A stretch of 64,000 bases of DNA from Gorsachius magnificus (Eukaryota; Chordata; Aves; Pelecaniformes; Ardeidae), in the NCBI GenBank assembly GCA_034008185.1, contig CM067081.1, forward strand, positions 108,199,265 to 108,263,264. The letters are read 5' to 3'. The number at the start of each line of letters is the position of its first letter. The stretch's first letter is position 1. Below the pieces are notes generated by a model. It searched no databases. It was not told the origin of the DNA and saw only the letters and a list, made by a program, of their open reading frames with translations. Position numbers and translations under genes: made by a program. Positions 21,101 to 35,558 of this stretch are shown here, piece after piece.

Positions 21101-24100
21101 TTACCTTATAAAAGGCCTGCTTCTCTAGCAAATCACCAGGGATTCTTGAGAGAAACTGGATTAGACTAAGGATTTGTAAAAGAGTTCCCTGAGCAATCTG
21201 AAGGCAGAATTTTAATCTGCATTGTTTAGACAAGAAAATCAACTACCCATCAAATTTTATGGTGTTTTTATTTTAGTTTGTTTTACTCCCCTAAAGCATG
21301 GAATGAAAAAGAAATAAAACTCCAGCTTCTCTGTTACATATGTGAAATCTCTTTTCCTGTATTTTTGTGGTAACATAAAGGGTGGCAAACACTCATTGAC
21401 GTCTTTTATCCTATCATCAGCAGGTGGTGTAATCATTTCAAGAAGAATGATAAGAGATGTACTTAATGCAGGTGTGAATCAAGTCTGTGCACCCATTGCA
21501 CCGCAGATATGGCTGTGCACCTGATAGTAAGGAAAGCACACACTTGAAACAACTAACTTATCTGCAAAATTTTATATCCTATGGGAGCTGGTTCAGTCCC
21601 TGAACACAGTAGCAATAAATTTGGATTGAGATACATATAATCTGTTTTCCATTCTGCCTTGCAGTGACAAATGTAGTAAACATCGCAGAGCATTTGGATA
21701 TTCAAAAAACTAAAAAATAGGCTAGGGGTTGGTATAACCTTCTATCTTTACCCTGTTGACAAAAGATTTTTATTTTCTTCAGATTCAACAATTACCATGG
21801 ATTGTTTATTTCTCACACATGTAAAACTCTTCAAAGCCAATTGAAATGCAAACTAGTCACTAAGGGCACATCATTCATATTACATATTGGTGTTTTCAAA
21901 CTTCGTATAGTTTGCAGTACAATTTGAGAACCAAGGGTTCATCTATCACCTGCTTAATTGTCTGTAACAAACCTCCAGGTAGAAAGAGGAGGAAAATGAA
22001 GGGAGGGAACATATTATCAGCATAAATTGTAATCAGGTTATTCTTCTGTAATCTTTATCTAAAACAATGCCATCTGTTCCCGTCCACAGGTCCATTTAAG
22101 GAACAGATTGGGAAAAGAGAGATCCTTGTAAGCTGGAAAGATTATTTTGTCCACATACATACTCATGAAATTTTTATTTTTGGTACTTTCTAACAAGCAC
22201 AGATGTTATGAGTGTTCTGTTTTACTTGCAGTATTTCTTTTCTGTTAAGAATATGTACAAGGAGGATGCTTTAACTAAAATAATAGCAAGTGCAAGTACA
22301 TTGCTGATATAAACAAAGTTTTCAATGGTTACTACAGTAATTGCTGTGGAATATTCAAGATGATGCAAATGAACATAGGATCATAATAAATATTGATTTG
22401 CCGTGCTTAAAATATTGGCTGCTTGCTAAGAACAATAGTTTGCAATACTTACGTGTTTTAGTTTTCCCAAGGGAACTAACAGAAAGAAATTTCTGCATGG
22501 AGCCTCAAGCACTCAGAGATACACAAGGAACTCCAGAGAATTTTCAATTAGTTTTCATCATAGCTGTATCTCTGAAGCATAATGTGCAAACATAAAGCAC
22601 TGGAAATAACCCATATCACTTTGCATTTCTCTGTTCTTTTGTGATAAGAATGTGATGTCTTTGGCAGCATAAGAAGCTTGGAGGTCAGTAAAAAGCAAAC
22701 AACAAAAACCCCACCCTTTTACTAAAAAAGTAGAAAACAACTCTAAAAACATTACTTATAAAGTAATTACTAATTTCAAAACACTTTTGTCTAATTATAA
22801 TTACATAAGTGTATTCTTAATATGAAATAGAAAAATGGTGGAACTAAGAATTGTTATGTATCAGTCTTGTTGAACCATTAAAACTTTCACCTTTGAACTT
22901 TAACACTCTAGGTTTTCTGACAGAAACTATAGTCCTCGAGTTACCAATCATAAGTGACGCTGCAGTAATTACACTGACAGTGAAAGTTTGCTGTAATATT
23001 GATATCCTCCAATCATACATATCATGGAAACTAAGATACTAATTCCCATTATTTAAATATGAATTAAGCATCCACACTTTCAATTACTGTTGGAAATTCC
23101 AGCTTAAACTATATCTTATATCTTTTATGTGTGACATAATGCAGAAGCCTATAAAACCAGAAGTGATATAAACCAAGAAGTCTATTTAGAAAGATTGTCT
23201 ATCCATCAGTAGAACAATTGATTACTAGATATTCTAACAGGTAATTTCAAACTGCTGGAGAAAAAAAAAATGCTTAGGACCAACTCTCTTTCTCACTTTT
23301 TTTTTTTTTTTTCACTGCCTACACTTTATTTTATACATAAATGCTCCTTATTTGAGACAAACAAAAAGAAATCTCTCTGCTAATCCACATTTCCTTAGAC
23401 TAGCTGTAACATATGACATTTTCCAACAAAACTTGTCATTAAAAAACCACATTGATAGCAAATAGGAGTCACACTAGCTGCATATGGTAGGATGTTTTTT
23501 ATGTTTGTTGAAGTTTATTATTGAGATGTAAATAAAGATTTCAATCTTCTGTATTTTTGGGTTTACCTAAGAAAACAGCCTCAGTGTGAACTAGCCAAGA
23601 TCTTTCCCTTTAAAAATGGGTTCTTTCAGTTTTGAAAATATGTATTTGAAAAGTGTGAGTGGGTATCTCTGATATAACCAGGAGTGACATAAAGATATTT
23701 AATTATTGCAGTTCTCTGGTAGGGATATAACAGTAGAATAGGGCAGCAGAAATGTAATAAAAAGATTACAAATATTCCTAGAAGGAAAGGAATCAAGTGA
23801 ACATTTGCTCATCCCTTCCCTGACTCCTCTTTGGAAGTGTAGACATGAAATTTCTTTTTTTCATCCCTTGGAAAAGGTGAATTGCTTAGCTACTTAGTTT
23901 TGGCATTTTGCCATTTAGTCTTGCATATAAAAAAAATCTGCAAATCGGCATCTTCAGAATTTTTATCTCCCTCCATACACCCAAAGATAAATAACTTACT
24001 GGGATTATTTGTTCTTTACCAGTACTAACAGGGAAGAGTTCTTCTCTTGAGAAAGGAGATAATCAACCATGAGGAGGTCTTTTAATGTGAAACAAAACTT

Positions 24101-24822
24101 ATAAAAATGAAATAGAGTTGGCTGGAATACTTATTTTTCAAACTTAATTTTGCAGAACATTTCCCTTTGTAAATTTATTCTGGATGTATTTCTGGAAAAT
24201 ATTAATTCTATACATCTGATATATTCTAAAGGTTAATAATCTACACAACTTCCCAGACATCCAGGACACCTTTTGTTGTGGATGCTCAGAGCAAATAGTT
24301 GCCAGGGTCTAAGGTCCAAATTTCACTGCCTTTCTGGTATATTACACCCTTTAGTCACCCTGTAGACAGCCTACATGTCTACAGTCTCCCTGTAGACCCT
24401 GGGGCCACAGCACACATCCCTTCCCCGGACTCTCTCAGGCAGTTAGGTTTCAGTATGGCTAATCAAATAGTGGAAAATCTTTAAGAGAGAATCTATTTTT
24501 TCCATTTATCTCATCTATAACGTTTTAATCTTCTAAGCTAGTTTTCTACAGAAATGCTGTATTAGCAAATTACTTTGGTTCTGAAGTATTGGATTGTTCA
24601 AGAATAATCATTTCCATAACAGTAATACTTGAAGAGACTTCAAAACCGTACTTCTGAAGAGAGGTGGTAAATATTATGGATGACATTGTGGTTCCACTAA
24701 AATAAACTTCTGTTTAATTGCTTTTGTCATTGACTTTTAACAGGTTGTTTTTGTAGGTTACCCTTGGCCAACTGTCAAACGCCCACCCAGCTACACTTTC
24801 AACCCCCTCCTCAATAGAACAG
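18174..24822. other. AT-rich unique DNA, no gene seen
   Basis: No supported gene or clear repeat family. It holds a short CA/TA tract near 19003-19022 and a T run at 23297-23312. The part at about 19785-20220 has faint resemblance to an old amniote repeat (CCAATCCTGCAA, AAGATTCTGCCC), which I cannot confirm by eye. Confidence 0.6.
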
Positions 24823-25545
24823 TGTGACAAAATAAGATGGAAAAGCTTGTGGGTCAAGCTTGAGAGATGGACATCATTTATTAATTACCATCACAGGCAA
24901 AGCAGACCTAACTTGGGGAAAATTAATTTAATTTATTGCCAGTTATAACCAATTTAGATGGTGAGAAACAAAGACAAAAGCCAAAACATCTTCCGCACAG
25001 CCCCACACCTTTTCCCAGGCTCAACTTCACTTCTTTATTCCTGATTCCTCTCCCTTCCTCTCCTCAGGGAGATGGGGAATGGGGGTTGTGGTCAGTCCAT
25101 AACAGCTCCTCTCTGCCACTCCTTCCTCTGCACACTCTTCCCCTGCTCCAGCATGGCTGCAGTCCTACAGGATAAACCTGCTCTGGCCTGGAGTTCTCCA
25201 GGGACTGTAGTGTGGATATCTGCTACAGGTTAGTCTTTCCTGGGGCTGCAGGGGAATCTCTGCTCCAACACCTGGAGCACATCCTCTCCCTCCTCCCCCT
25301 CTCCCCTCGGGGCTCGCAGGGCTGTTTATCGCACTTTACCCCCATCATTCCTCTCTCTGACTGCCCAGCGTTTTGCCCTCCCCGCCCCAGGCCCTCCCCG
25401 AGGCGCCGCCATGGTGGCTGCGGGCCCAGCTCTGCCCTGCGGTGGGGCCGTTGGAGCCGGCTGGAACCGGCTGTGTCCGGCACGGGGCAGCCCCCGCCCC
25501 TCCTCACAGGGGCCGCCCCGCAGGCCCCCTGCCAGACCCTGGGCA
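24823..25545 (-). mobile_element. Solo LTR of a second avian ERV type, GC-rich
   Basis: The segment passes from AT-rich (ATTAATTTAATTTATTGCC, near 24925) through CT-rich to strongly GC-rich DNA (25370-25530). The order of motifs, including GTGAGAAACAAAGACAAAA, ATGGGGAATGGGGGTTGTGG and TTGGAGCCGGCTGG, is one I recognise from LTRs that recur in bird genomes, oriented on the minus strand. It is unrelated to the TGTCCTGG-type LTRs elsewhere in this window. The left edge is probably TGTGACAAAATAAG at 24823; the right edge is unclear. A possible tail motif, CTAAACCCAATACA, lies further right near 25713-25726, so the true end could be there with inserted DNA between. No coding potential is supported. 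Confidence 0.7.
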
Positions 25546-28500
25546 CCTGCACCTCATATACACATCCACCCCATACGTTAGTGTCTGTAGAATAATATGG
25601 TAATGAGTTGTTTGCAGTTATTACATTCATCAGACTTCACCAAATCATTTCACTCAACATGTGTGACTGAACAACAGTCAGATGGTGATAATCTTAAGTC
25701 TGGCTTACCATCTAAACCCAATACAAGTCTGCAATATTTAAGATATCACAGTTTATAGAACACACCTTTCTTCCAGTTTTCTCATGCTGAATTACATTAA
25801 AAGTGCAGTGTCTCAATAATACTAGTGTAGAATGAAGTGAACCTCCAAGTACTAGTCCTCATTTAGTATGAAAACTGCAGGCAACATTTCTACTGCAGTA
25901 AGTAAGCAATAACATACCTTTTCACTAGTCCAGCATAATTTTTAGCATCACAAGGAATTATGCATGTGTACGTTTGCATTTTAACAAGTTTGTATATATG
26001 ATATATGCAGTATAGATGTGTGCAAATACCAGATCAAGAAAAATACATGGCAGTACACCACTAGAAATTAATAAATCATGCTCTCCCACTCTCTCTTCAG
26101 GCAGAAAATATACACCTACAGCTATTTAAAATGGATCATAATTTTCCCCGTTTTTAAACCTGATTTTTAAAGACTTTTTTCTTCCTTTGCATTTTCCCTT
26201 TAGATTTGTACATAATTGTTCAGGCCTGCAGCATCAGCTTTAGGAAACATTAACACACATTTGTCCTGAACAAGTTATCACAAGTTTGTATTTACTTGCC
26301 CTTTCTGCTCCCTGAAAAGTAATATATACCATAATCCAGAGGAAGGAATCCTGCCTGTGATAGTTTATTCTGTATTTGTTCATAGTGCAGTTCTGAAGAA
26401 TCCTGGCAGTTACAGAAAGTTTTCACTGAATTACTTAACTGGACAGCACCTGTATTCAATTAAATATGGTCAGCTTTTCTTAACAACCAGAAGAGAGGAA
26501 TGAAGAATTTTGGACTGAGCTGGCTGAAAAGGAAAACATGCATTCAGCACTTCTATAATAAAGCAAAGTTTGATTGGCAGTCATTCATGGGGTCATGTTA
26601 TCATTCACAGTATCTCAACAATTTAATATCTAAGTACTTACATGCCTTCCCCCAAGCATATGAATAGGGCTTTAAAAATAGAAGTACCTGTAACAGTCAG
26701 GCAGTGAAACTGTACGTGCATATGCAATTAAAACAGTTTTCTTAACTGTATTTACGTTGTTCTCATTTTTTTCTTTTACATTTCTATATCTGCTCATCTT
26801 GTAACTGCAAAACATTCCCCGTGACTGCTGCCTGCTAGTCTGCTTTCCAACATCTAAGCTTCAGTATTTGCCTATCATTATCTTCTCTTCATTTCTCAAT
26901 TAGTCATGTTCTCTTGACAGCTTAATGCCTTGTTTTACCTACATTCTCAAAAAAATGTAATATGCTTCTGGTATTCCAGAGTATGTAACACTGGGATTTG
27001 CTCAACAAAGTATTTTCAGCCACCTTAGGTATTTGTGATTTCCATGGACCTAAAATGTAGAGTCAGAATATATGAAAACCCACACTTTCCTTCCAAACCT
27101 CAAAACTACCTTCCCTACCTCTTCAGCTGATACGGGTTAGCAACAGTCACATTCACTAGGATTGACAGATGTCACCTCTGGTTTACTAGTTACCTTAAGT
27201 TTTGCAAGACTGGATGTTATCTTCATGTAGCTAAATTATTACCTTAATTTCTCTGGAGTTGTATAATCTCTTTTACTGTATATTCTCTACAATCCATACT
27301 GTAAACCATCTGAGACAAAGTTGGTTTTTTTTCTTTGTCTGTTTGTACAACCCTTGTTATTACGTGTTTCTAAACCTGGTTTGCAGTTCCTGTATGTCAT
27401 CACAGTAAAATTAATAAACTCCTTTCAATACCTTTTGAACAGGAAATACCATTTCTCACCAGACGGCAGTTTTCTGTTGTTGAAACTAGGACAAATTCTA
27501 GGAATTTAATAATTTTCCTGCTCTCTTGAAACACCAAAGAGTCTTCTCATGGTTGCTTGATATGCTCATCTGTTTAAGCAAATGTGACATAAAACTAGCC
27601 TCAGTTTACTAAAGACTTATAGACATTATAGGACACAATGCACTAAATATAAACTTATTTCCCTTAAAGTTATTTATCAAGGCATAGTTTAAAGTGTTCA
27701 GACACCTACACATCTTTTTTAGACTCCTCAATTCTCATTGATTTTCACAAGCCTAACACGCCATTCACAATCAACATTACTCATAGTTAAATATCCTCTT
27801 CTTCTACCAGTGTGGCATTAAGCTGAATTAGATCTTTTGTGTCAGGTGGCTAATTAGACATGAAGATTTGTTTGTGACAAACGGTTGCCCTGTGCTCCAG
27901 GAGGACCATCCACCAGTCCACGGCCCAGTCCTTACTACCATCACACTCAAGGCCTTTCAGTCACAGGCTAAATGGATGCTTCTGGTTGTTGCAGTTATTT
28001 ATTGAGGCTCTCTTTAAGACATATAGGGGAAAAAACATAAAATGTTTGATTTTTATATCCCCATTACATTTCACACAGTAAGAACATGTCAGCTTTGTAA
28101 TATGTGGCTGGGAGCAGGATGGGATTTCTGTGGAAGTGCTTGGCCTGCTTTAGTGCTCAGTAATGTATAGTCAACCCTTACTGTTAGTATTGTCTGATTT
28201 CTAAGGCAAGGTGATGGGTGACCTGTGTGTAGCCTGTTCTGGTATAGTCGGTGCTAAGTTCTTACACAGATCAACTGTACTGCCCCACATGCCTTTTCAA
28301 GCAGCTTGTTGATGCAAGTAGACAAGTTGTGAAACCCAGAGTGGCAAAGAGTTTGAATAACATCCTTCTAAAAAACTGGAAAGATTCAATTCTTGCAGGT
28401 CCAGTTTCAACAAAATACAGCTCCTAGCTTTCCGGTGAAGCAAATAGGGAACAGCTGTTGAAACAGAGTTGAAACCAGAGTTGAAATAGCTGTTGAAGAT

Positions 28501-31500
28501 AGGCTTATGAAGGTTGTACTTTTCCTGTTTCCTATGGTTTAACATTAAAGATTAATTATGGAATTGATACAAAGACTGAAATCTCCTTTGCACCAAACCA
28601 GTTGTTAATAACTAATCAATCCCAATGATTTTTTATTTTTAGTTTTATTTGTAGAAATCTGTTTTAAACAGCAAACTAAAATATCAAAAAAATTGCCATT
28701 CATTTGCTTTGACCTAGAGGGGTTTTTTTTTGGTAATGAAAACGTGGCACCTATCCTCATTTGGAACTCTTCCTTTTTGTGTCATGAAATTCACCTACCC
28801 ATCTTGAAATTGTAATTTTAAAATTATCTTTGAAATTAGTGTGAACAAATAATGATTTAAAAATATTAGAAACAGTCTTTCCTGTGAAAGGTAATAAGGT
28901 CATGCACCAATTCATTTTCACCAGCTACATTCTCAAGATTAAACAAGCTTATGTTCATGCATTTTATCATTACCTTCATTGGCCTGTGTGAGTTTACATA
29001 CTGATGACTTGTAAAACAAAGGCACCTACTTCTGTGACCCCTTTTCTAAATGCTATGTATGCTTAATGTTACAAGCGGTGCTATTCCAGAAGCAGAAGTG
29101 TTTTTTACTTTAGTGTTACAGTGCATTTATAAGCTGGAGTCATGCATTAAAAGGTTAAAGCTTTCAAAATTATTAACATTCAGTACCACACATCTAAACA
29201 TATACTGATGAATTTTATGGATTATATACCAGTAGAATATATTTGCTAGGAAATGAACTCAAAGGGAAGTTGATAATTCCTTCAAAACTTTAAAACTCAA
29301 GGTGAGGAAAGTTTAATTTATACACTTCTTAGGTGCAGGAATATAGAAAAGTGACTAGCAAGATGTGTTGGTGTTATAAATAACAAGATTTTAACACACT
29401 CCCCCATCTAAGTACCATATTCTTCTCACTTTTTCAACCTTTTAGCTTCCCTCAGCTGCAATTGATGTGGTATACAGCTCCGAGTAGAACCAGTTAGTCA
29501 CCTGGTGTTCTAAAATCAGTCGTTCAGTTTAAGTTAGGTTAGGTTTTCTCCTGTAAGTATATCTCACAGATATCCATTCGTATTGTCTTAATAGTGTTTC
29601 CAATAGATGATTTTTCTACATTTTCTTTCTTCAGCTGTATTAGAACTAATTCTTTGGTTATAGCTCCAAAATCATCAAGTTATATTTTTTCCATGTATAC
29701 TTATAATTTTTTAAACCCTTTTGCTTATTAGATATCCTCCTCCTAGCTACTGTCCCTTTAGTCTCTGATCAGTGCAGTTAAGTTGACAACCTTCTGGTCT
29801 GGAACTCATCTATATCATATAGTTCATATTCATGATTCATGAAATGGGCTAGAAAGCAGCATTTAAAAAAAAAGAAAAAAAAATAACTATGTTATCTAAG
29901 TGAGACCTCTAAGGAAACACCTTTATATCTGTGAGCATTTGAGGCTCTTTTTGAAGTCCTGCCTGGACTACTGATATTGTCATATAGAAAGAGCAGAGCA
30001 ATGACAGTGTTAGCGGTCTCTTTCTGAAAGATGCTGGGACATTGAAGTTCTCCTCTATCTTACCAAACATTGCTGTATATTTGTTATTCATCATTGTTCA
30101 AAAAAAAAAAAAAAAGACTGTTTTGCTGTTAGATACACTCCTTTTATTCCATACAGGAAAGCCTCTCCTGGGGGGACTTTAACAGAAAAATATATTTAAC
30201 AGAAGATTTATTTATTTAGTAAGTCAGACTGAAACATTTTGGACTAAAACCTACTTAGCCTGGAGAGCAAATTAGAGTTAGCCTGATCACTATTAAACAC
30301 TGAGCACCCTTTCCTACTTCTCTTTTCTCCCTTCAAAAATTCAGTTCAAACTACTGGTTATACAGCTTGAGAAGACATTGAAGTAAACATAAAATGAATA
30401 ATAGTTCATGTTATTAAAGTTTATTTGGGGTTCAGAACAAAGAAGACAAATAAGAATACTGTGGTTTCTTTAAAATCTTTCTTTTCTATGAAGGTTGGCA
30501 TACGCTAGTATTTTTCAAACTTGATTAATAGAATGTAATTGATGGGAACAAAAAAACCACCCTAAAATTTAAGACCTCACAAAGCTGAGCAAATGATAAG
30601 AAAATGACTGAGTCAAGTCTCTGTTTTATGTCCATCACTGAAAGCAATAATAAACATAATTTCCATACACTGATTATTTGCCTTTAAATGAATTGTTGCA
30701 GGCAAATCTATCTTTAAAGAAGATGTACCCTGGTTAGTGAACACCTATCTTTTTCTGTCATGGAACCAATTTCTATACATTGCACTGCTGAAGTCTAGTA
30801 AGTGGATAATCATTTTTATCACACACAGGCTAGAATTACCCTTCTATTAGAAAAAAAAAAAAAAAACTAAACATTTTTTTCTGTATTTTTTAAGTAAGCA
30901 TGGAAATTAAACTGTAAAAATATGTAGGCGAAGATCTATCAGTGAGCAATATTCCTAAATATGGTCTAAAATATTTAACTGTCAGATGTAATAATTTATA
31001 AAGTAGAACTGTAGACATTTTCCTGATAGATCTGAGGGGCATGTTAATGGAACACAATGAAGACAGATAGCTCCATTCTAATACCATCGAGCAGACAGCC
31101 GCCTCATGAAATGCATCTCTGCCAGTGCCCATCAATCTTGCCATGATGACTGCTTAGATTAGACACAGAAAGGTACTCCTGTGAATCTTTAAAAGGCTAT
31201 TTCTGTCTTTTGTGAAGCTGTTTAACTTTGTTTTCATTTTATGGATTTGCTTGGGCTATAATGCACACAGGAGCCTGCAGACCTACCCTTGTAAAATCCC
31301 ATGAAAACTGTTGTTGTCAGAGAAACATAAATTGTGTCTTTACTGATTTAACCGCTTGGGCTTATCCTGCTTCACACTATGTACTATCTTATTGGTTTTG
31401 AATCAGTTCTGTAAAACTATTAATATAGAAGCTTAATTTAATAATCTGATAAATTTTAGATATAAATATGCAAAGTTAAACTTGACACACCACAACTAAC

Positions 31501-34135
31501 TTATCGAAAAGTTTGGAATCTAATATTTGTGTGTTCGTGAGCAAACACAAAACCATTTTGTTCACCCAGGTGTTACAGACTTCCTTAAAAAAGGAAGAAT
31601 TGGTGCTAGAAGAGCTTATAGTATGATTGTTTAATTTGTATGCTGAAAGCAAAAACTATAAAAGTATTGCTGTTATTCTCTATTCATTACAATGCTTGGT
31701 GGCAACATAATACAAAATATGGGTGCCTGCATTTTCTTACAGTGATTTGTTTCCAGTTTCATTAAACCTATAGTTGCATAAAGAGAAAATAAACAATATC
31801 AAAGTCCAAGCCATACCCTTAGGTTTGTAAGTAAGAACAAACACCATCTGTTATTAAAGACACCATCATCAAGATATAGGATGTTGGAGAGGTATTGAAG
31901 TATCAAACAAAGCTTTAAGGTCAGGAAATAAATGGTATCCAGGTAAATTAAATGTAAGATGGTATGTTGCTCTCATTGTTAGAAACGGAAAAGTTTTAAA
32001 CTCAATGTTTTTATGAAAAAAAACCATCATATTTTGTCAGTTGTATTTAAATTGTTTTCCTTTTCAGTGATTTCTCCTCTTTTTGTAGCAGAGGAAATTC
32101 CTTGAGTTGCTTGCAAAGAGCTCAATCCAGTCATCCTACTTGCAATGTGTAACATGAAACTATGTGGAACTCAACACTGTGGTACAAATTGCCATTAAAC
32201 ATGATGGGTTCAAAGTCAGAAAAATAAATTGTTTCATGACATTCATACAAAAGAAGAGGCTCAGACTCTAGGAGCTATAAACCAGGTTCACAGATTTTAA
32301 CAGAATTTGGCCAAAATGCTGGTTTGGCCGTATCTTTAAATATCTTTAAATATGTAGCTCTATTTCTTCTAGTGTCTTTCAGCTAAGTCACTTCCAACTT
32401 CACGGACATCTGCACAAATAAGCAAAGCTTTCCCTGGACACATCTGTCCATGTACTGGGCAAGGGGATGTACTAGCAAATTTGTGTGCCATTGCTAACCT
32501 ATGGTTTCATCAACTGAGAAAATTGCTACTCACTGATACAAAAGGTGCTGTGAGCATTACAGGTCAATTTTTTTTCTCTATTGACAAAGGAACTTCTACT
32601 GAATAAAGTCCCAGGAAAGTAAGTGAGCATGACTTGCTCCTGGTTAGGTTATCAAGTGCCCTATATCTACACTATCAGTTTACCCTCAAACCCCTACAAA
32701 TTATGTAAGTTATTTTGCTTTTGTATGGTAAAGCTCTCTAATTATCTTAAATCAGGAGATCAGTATCCTACTTTAAATTCTCCAAGAATGCGGGAGACAA
32801 TGATTAGTGTCAAAATTTTGCAACTGCATATTTTAGAATTTAAGAGAAAATAAATATATTTTGAGCTGGACTTCATATTGAATTTTCTAGGGTCACCTGA
32901 AAGTCAACAAAATAGCTACTGCTTTTTTTAATTTACACAGTGAGATTAAGTGCTTGCAGAAAACTCCCTTTCTTCTCTAAAAATCACTGAGAATAAGTTT
33001 ATTCATTCTTCAAAGAGAGGCTAAAAAACATATGCAGTGCAAAAAAATTTGATGTCCAGTTGTCATGGCCTGCAACAAAGCTGCACACAGTATTTGATTT
33101 CTTCTGCTTTAAAAGGCCACCAGGAAGACATATGGTCCATTGATTATGGAGATAGGAAGACAGGAAATAATGCCTGCCATCTGGGCAGAGTTAACATGTA
33201 AGATAGACCTGGATTTGTGTTGATTGATTCTGAGCCGAGTTCAGAGTTTAAATTTCAGAAGTACCATATGATAATGTTTGATTTAGTGGCCATTTTGAAA
33301 CAGTCTTAAAACCCACTTTCATTCAGCCTCAGTAATTCCTTCTTATTTTTCTAAAGAGCTTTCTTTCTTTTATCTTTACTTTTGTTCTGATCTGATACTG
33401 CACATTACAGAGTTCTAGATGTGTATATTTGTAATGTCACCTGAGTTAATGCAATGAGCCTATTTTCCACTTCAATGTGTGAGATGCAGAGTATGATGAC
33501 TTCCACACCCTCCTCCATTTTGTTGTAACTTAAATCTAACTGATTGTGATTGTCATTTCAGCCTGAAAGCCCAGCATATCCCTGGAGAAATGTGGTGAGA
33601 TGATATCTGTGGTGGTGTGATTGTCATAAAAAGAGGAGGTAATACAGAAATGATGAGTGGTCATGGAGTAAAATTGGTCGTGCATAAAAAAAAAGAGATT
33701 AATGACATAACTTGCCAGCCAGAACAAGGTCTCCTCAGAGGAAATCAAAGAAATGAAGACAGGAAAAAAGCAGCGCTGTGGGAATCTCAAAACATCACCA
33801 GTGTCATGATTACATCGCAGACACCAATAGAAACACTACCTGAAGAGACAGAAGTCTGGTCAGCTTTTCTGTGTGGTAGCCTACCTGTAACATTATCCAA
33901 TATGTCTCTTGTTCACAGTAAAACTAAAGCCAGAACAGCTGACTTGCTATCATATTTTACTTGAAAATTTTAACAACAATTGTAAGAGAAGACAGAATTC
34001 TAAAAATAGTAACAAATTAAAGGTAACTGAGTTTACTCAGCCTATGTTGACAGAATCCATTTTTACCCTATGTATTGCAAAAGTACTGCTGGGTAAGGTG
34101 GTATACCCTTTAGCACAGAAGAGTAAAGAACAGGG
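25546..34135. other. AT-rich unique DNA, no gene seen
   Basis: About 8.6 kb with no gene or repeat family that I can support. A runs lie at 30100-30115 and 30851-30866. The longest plus-strand frame, 33617-33964 (115 codons), has no recognisable domain and biased residues, and is probably chance. Confidence 0.6.
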
Positions 34136-34186
34136 TATTTTATTTTATTTTATTTTATTTTATTTTATTTTATTTTATTTTATTTT
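34136..34186. repeat. (TTTTA)n microsatellite, about 10 units
   Basis: An uninterrupted run of TTTTA units over 51 bp. Perfect purity suggests an actively variable locus. Confidence 0.97.
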
Positions 34187-35558
34187 CCAAAGGCAACAAG
34201 GCCCCTATTAGCATGACATTTAATCACATGTTTAACATTAAGCAAGTGAGAAAAAACAGCAATCAAATGGATGCTAGAATATTTTATCTAGGGAAGGATA
34301 ACTCACATCCAGATTTGGAAGCAGAAAGAAAATGAATTAAGACAGTGGAACTGCATGATTTGTATTACAAAGATGAATATTAGGTAATTTCATTGCTTCA
34401 TTGCAGGAGACAGTCCTTCAGGTAGTGTAGCAATTCTACTTTATGCAGTCTTCTTAGGTTTCAGCATGTTTTCTGAGTATCCATCTCAGTGTGTTAATCG
34501 CTATACTAAGACTTTTTAAAGGTAAGTACATCTGCTTTGACAGGGATATTTACGTCCCTCAAGTACTCACTGAACTAGTTTTTAATCTGAAATTGATATT
34601 TTGAAACACTTTTGGGAAACTGCTTGTCAAGATTTTTTTTCATGTTAGAGTCAAACAAACATTGTCACCTACTTCATCAAGAAATAATCCAAAATCTTAG
34701 GAGTTACTGCAGAAAAGAGTAATGGTATTCTGGTCATCTTCCATTTTCTCTGTAGTATGTGTATAAACAGTCAACAAATATTTCCAGTAATTGTTTCTTT
34801 CCCCTTTATGAATGTAAGAACATTCCGATTTAAAGCATAGTACAGATTTCCCCAGTCCCTCCTCTTTGTGTTAGTAATACATATTGGGGTGGTGATAGAG
34901 AAAGGTTCAGTATGAGCTAACAGAAGTCTCTGGTTATGTATTACGTTGTGTTTTGAAAATATAGAATCCCCGAGTTTTAAAATCCTTACTTTTTTTTTTA
35001 AATTGAGGGTGCTTTTTCCCCACTGGAATAAATGAGTACTTGACCTGAAGAACAAGAAGTCCTTGTAGGACAGGCAGAATGATATTCTCCAGAATAAGGA
35101 CAGAATGAACCAACTGTATCATCAATTTCCATTGGTTGAACAATTTGTCCCTGGATTAAGACTTTTGTCTTCAAATTATATACAAATACATAGTGACACT
35201 AGTCTTTATATGAGTAAAATCAACACTTACCATGTACAACAGAGCACTTGTCTCTTTCTGATATCCAAGCATTTTACAGATATATTTTAACTGTGAATGT
35301 CTGGTAAAATCTCTTGGGCAGATGCAATTCTAATCTCCTCTTTACACAGATGAGGGTATTATTGAAGTACACCGGTGGTTAGAGAGGAAATAGGTGTAAG
35401 AACAAAGAGAAACCCTCCCTATTATCATCCCCAGAAAATAGGAATACTATAGTTTTACAATATTAGTCAATCATAAATGGAATTACAGTTGTCATCAGGA
35501 AACTGGTAGGTAGGTTCCCATGGGAAGCAGCTCTGAAGTGCAAAAAAACTCAGGAAAC
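34187..35558. other. AT-rich unique DNA, no gene seen
   Basis: No supported gene or repeat between the TTTTA array and the CR1 that starts near 35559. Open frames of 60-95 codons are scattered on both strands without recognisable domains. Confidence 0.6.

Noticed and set aside
23297..23312. Homopolymer T and A runs (also 30100-30115, 30851-30866, 41894-41909, 56490-56506, 60209-60223) as tails of processed pseudogenes
   Set aside because: No gene-like sequence lies next to any of them and no flanking duplications are visible.
25160..25545. GC-rich stretch as the CpG island promoter of a host gene, with CGCCGCCATGG resembling a start site
   Set aside because: The whole segment has the layout of a known kind of avian LTR, and no open frame or exon follows.
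33617..33964. Plus-strand frame of 115 codons
   Set aside because: No recognisable domain, no splice sites of note, and composition like the surrounding DNA.
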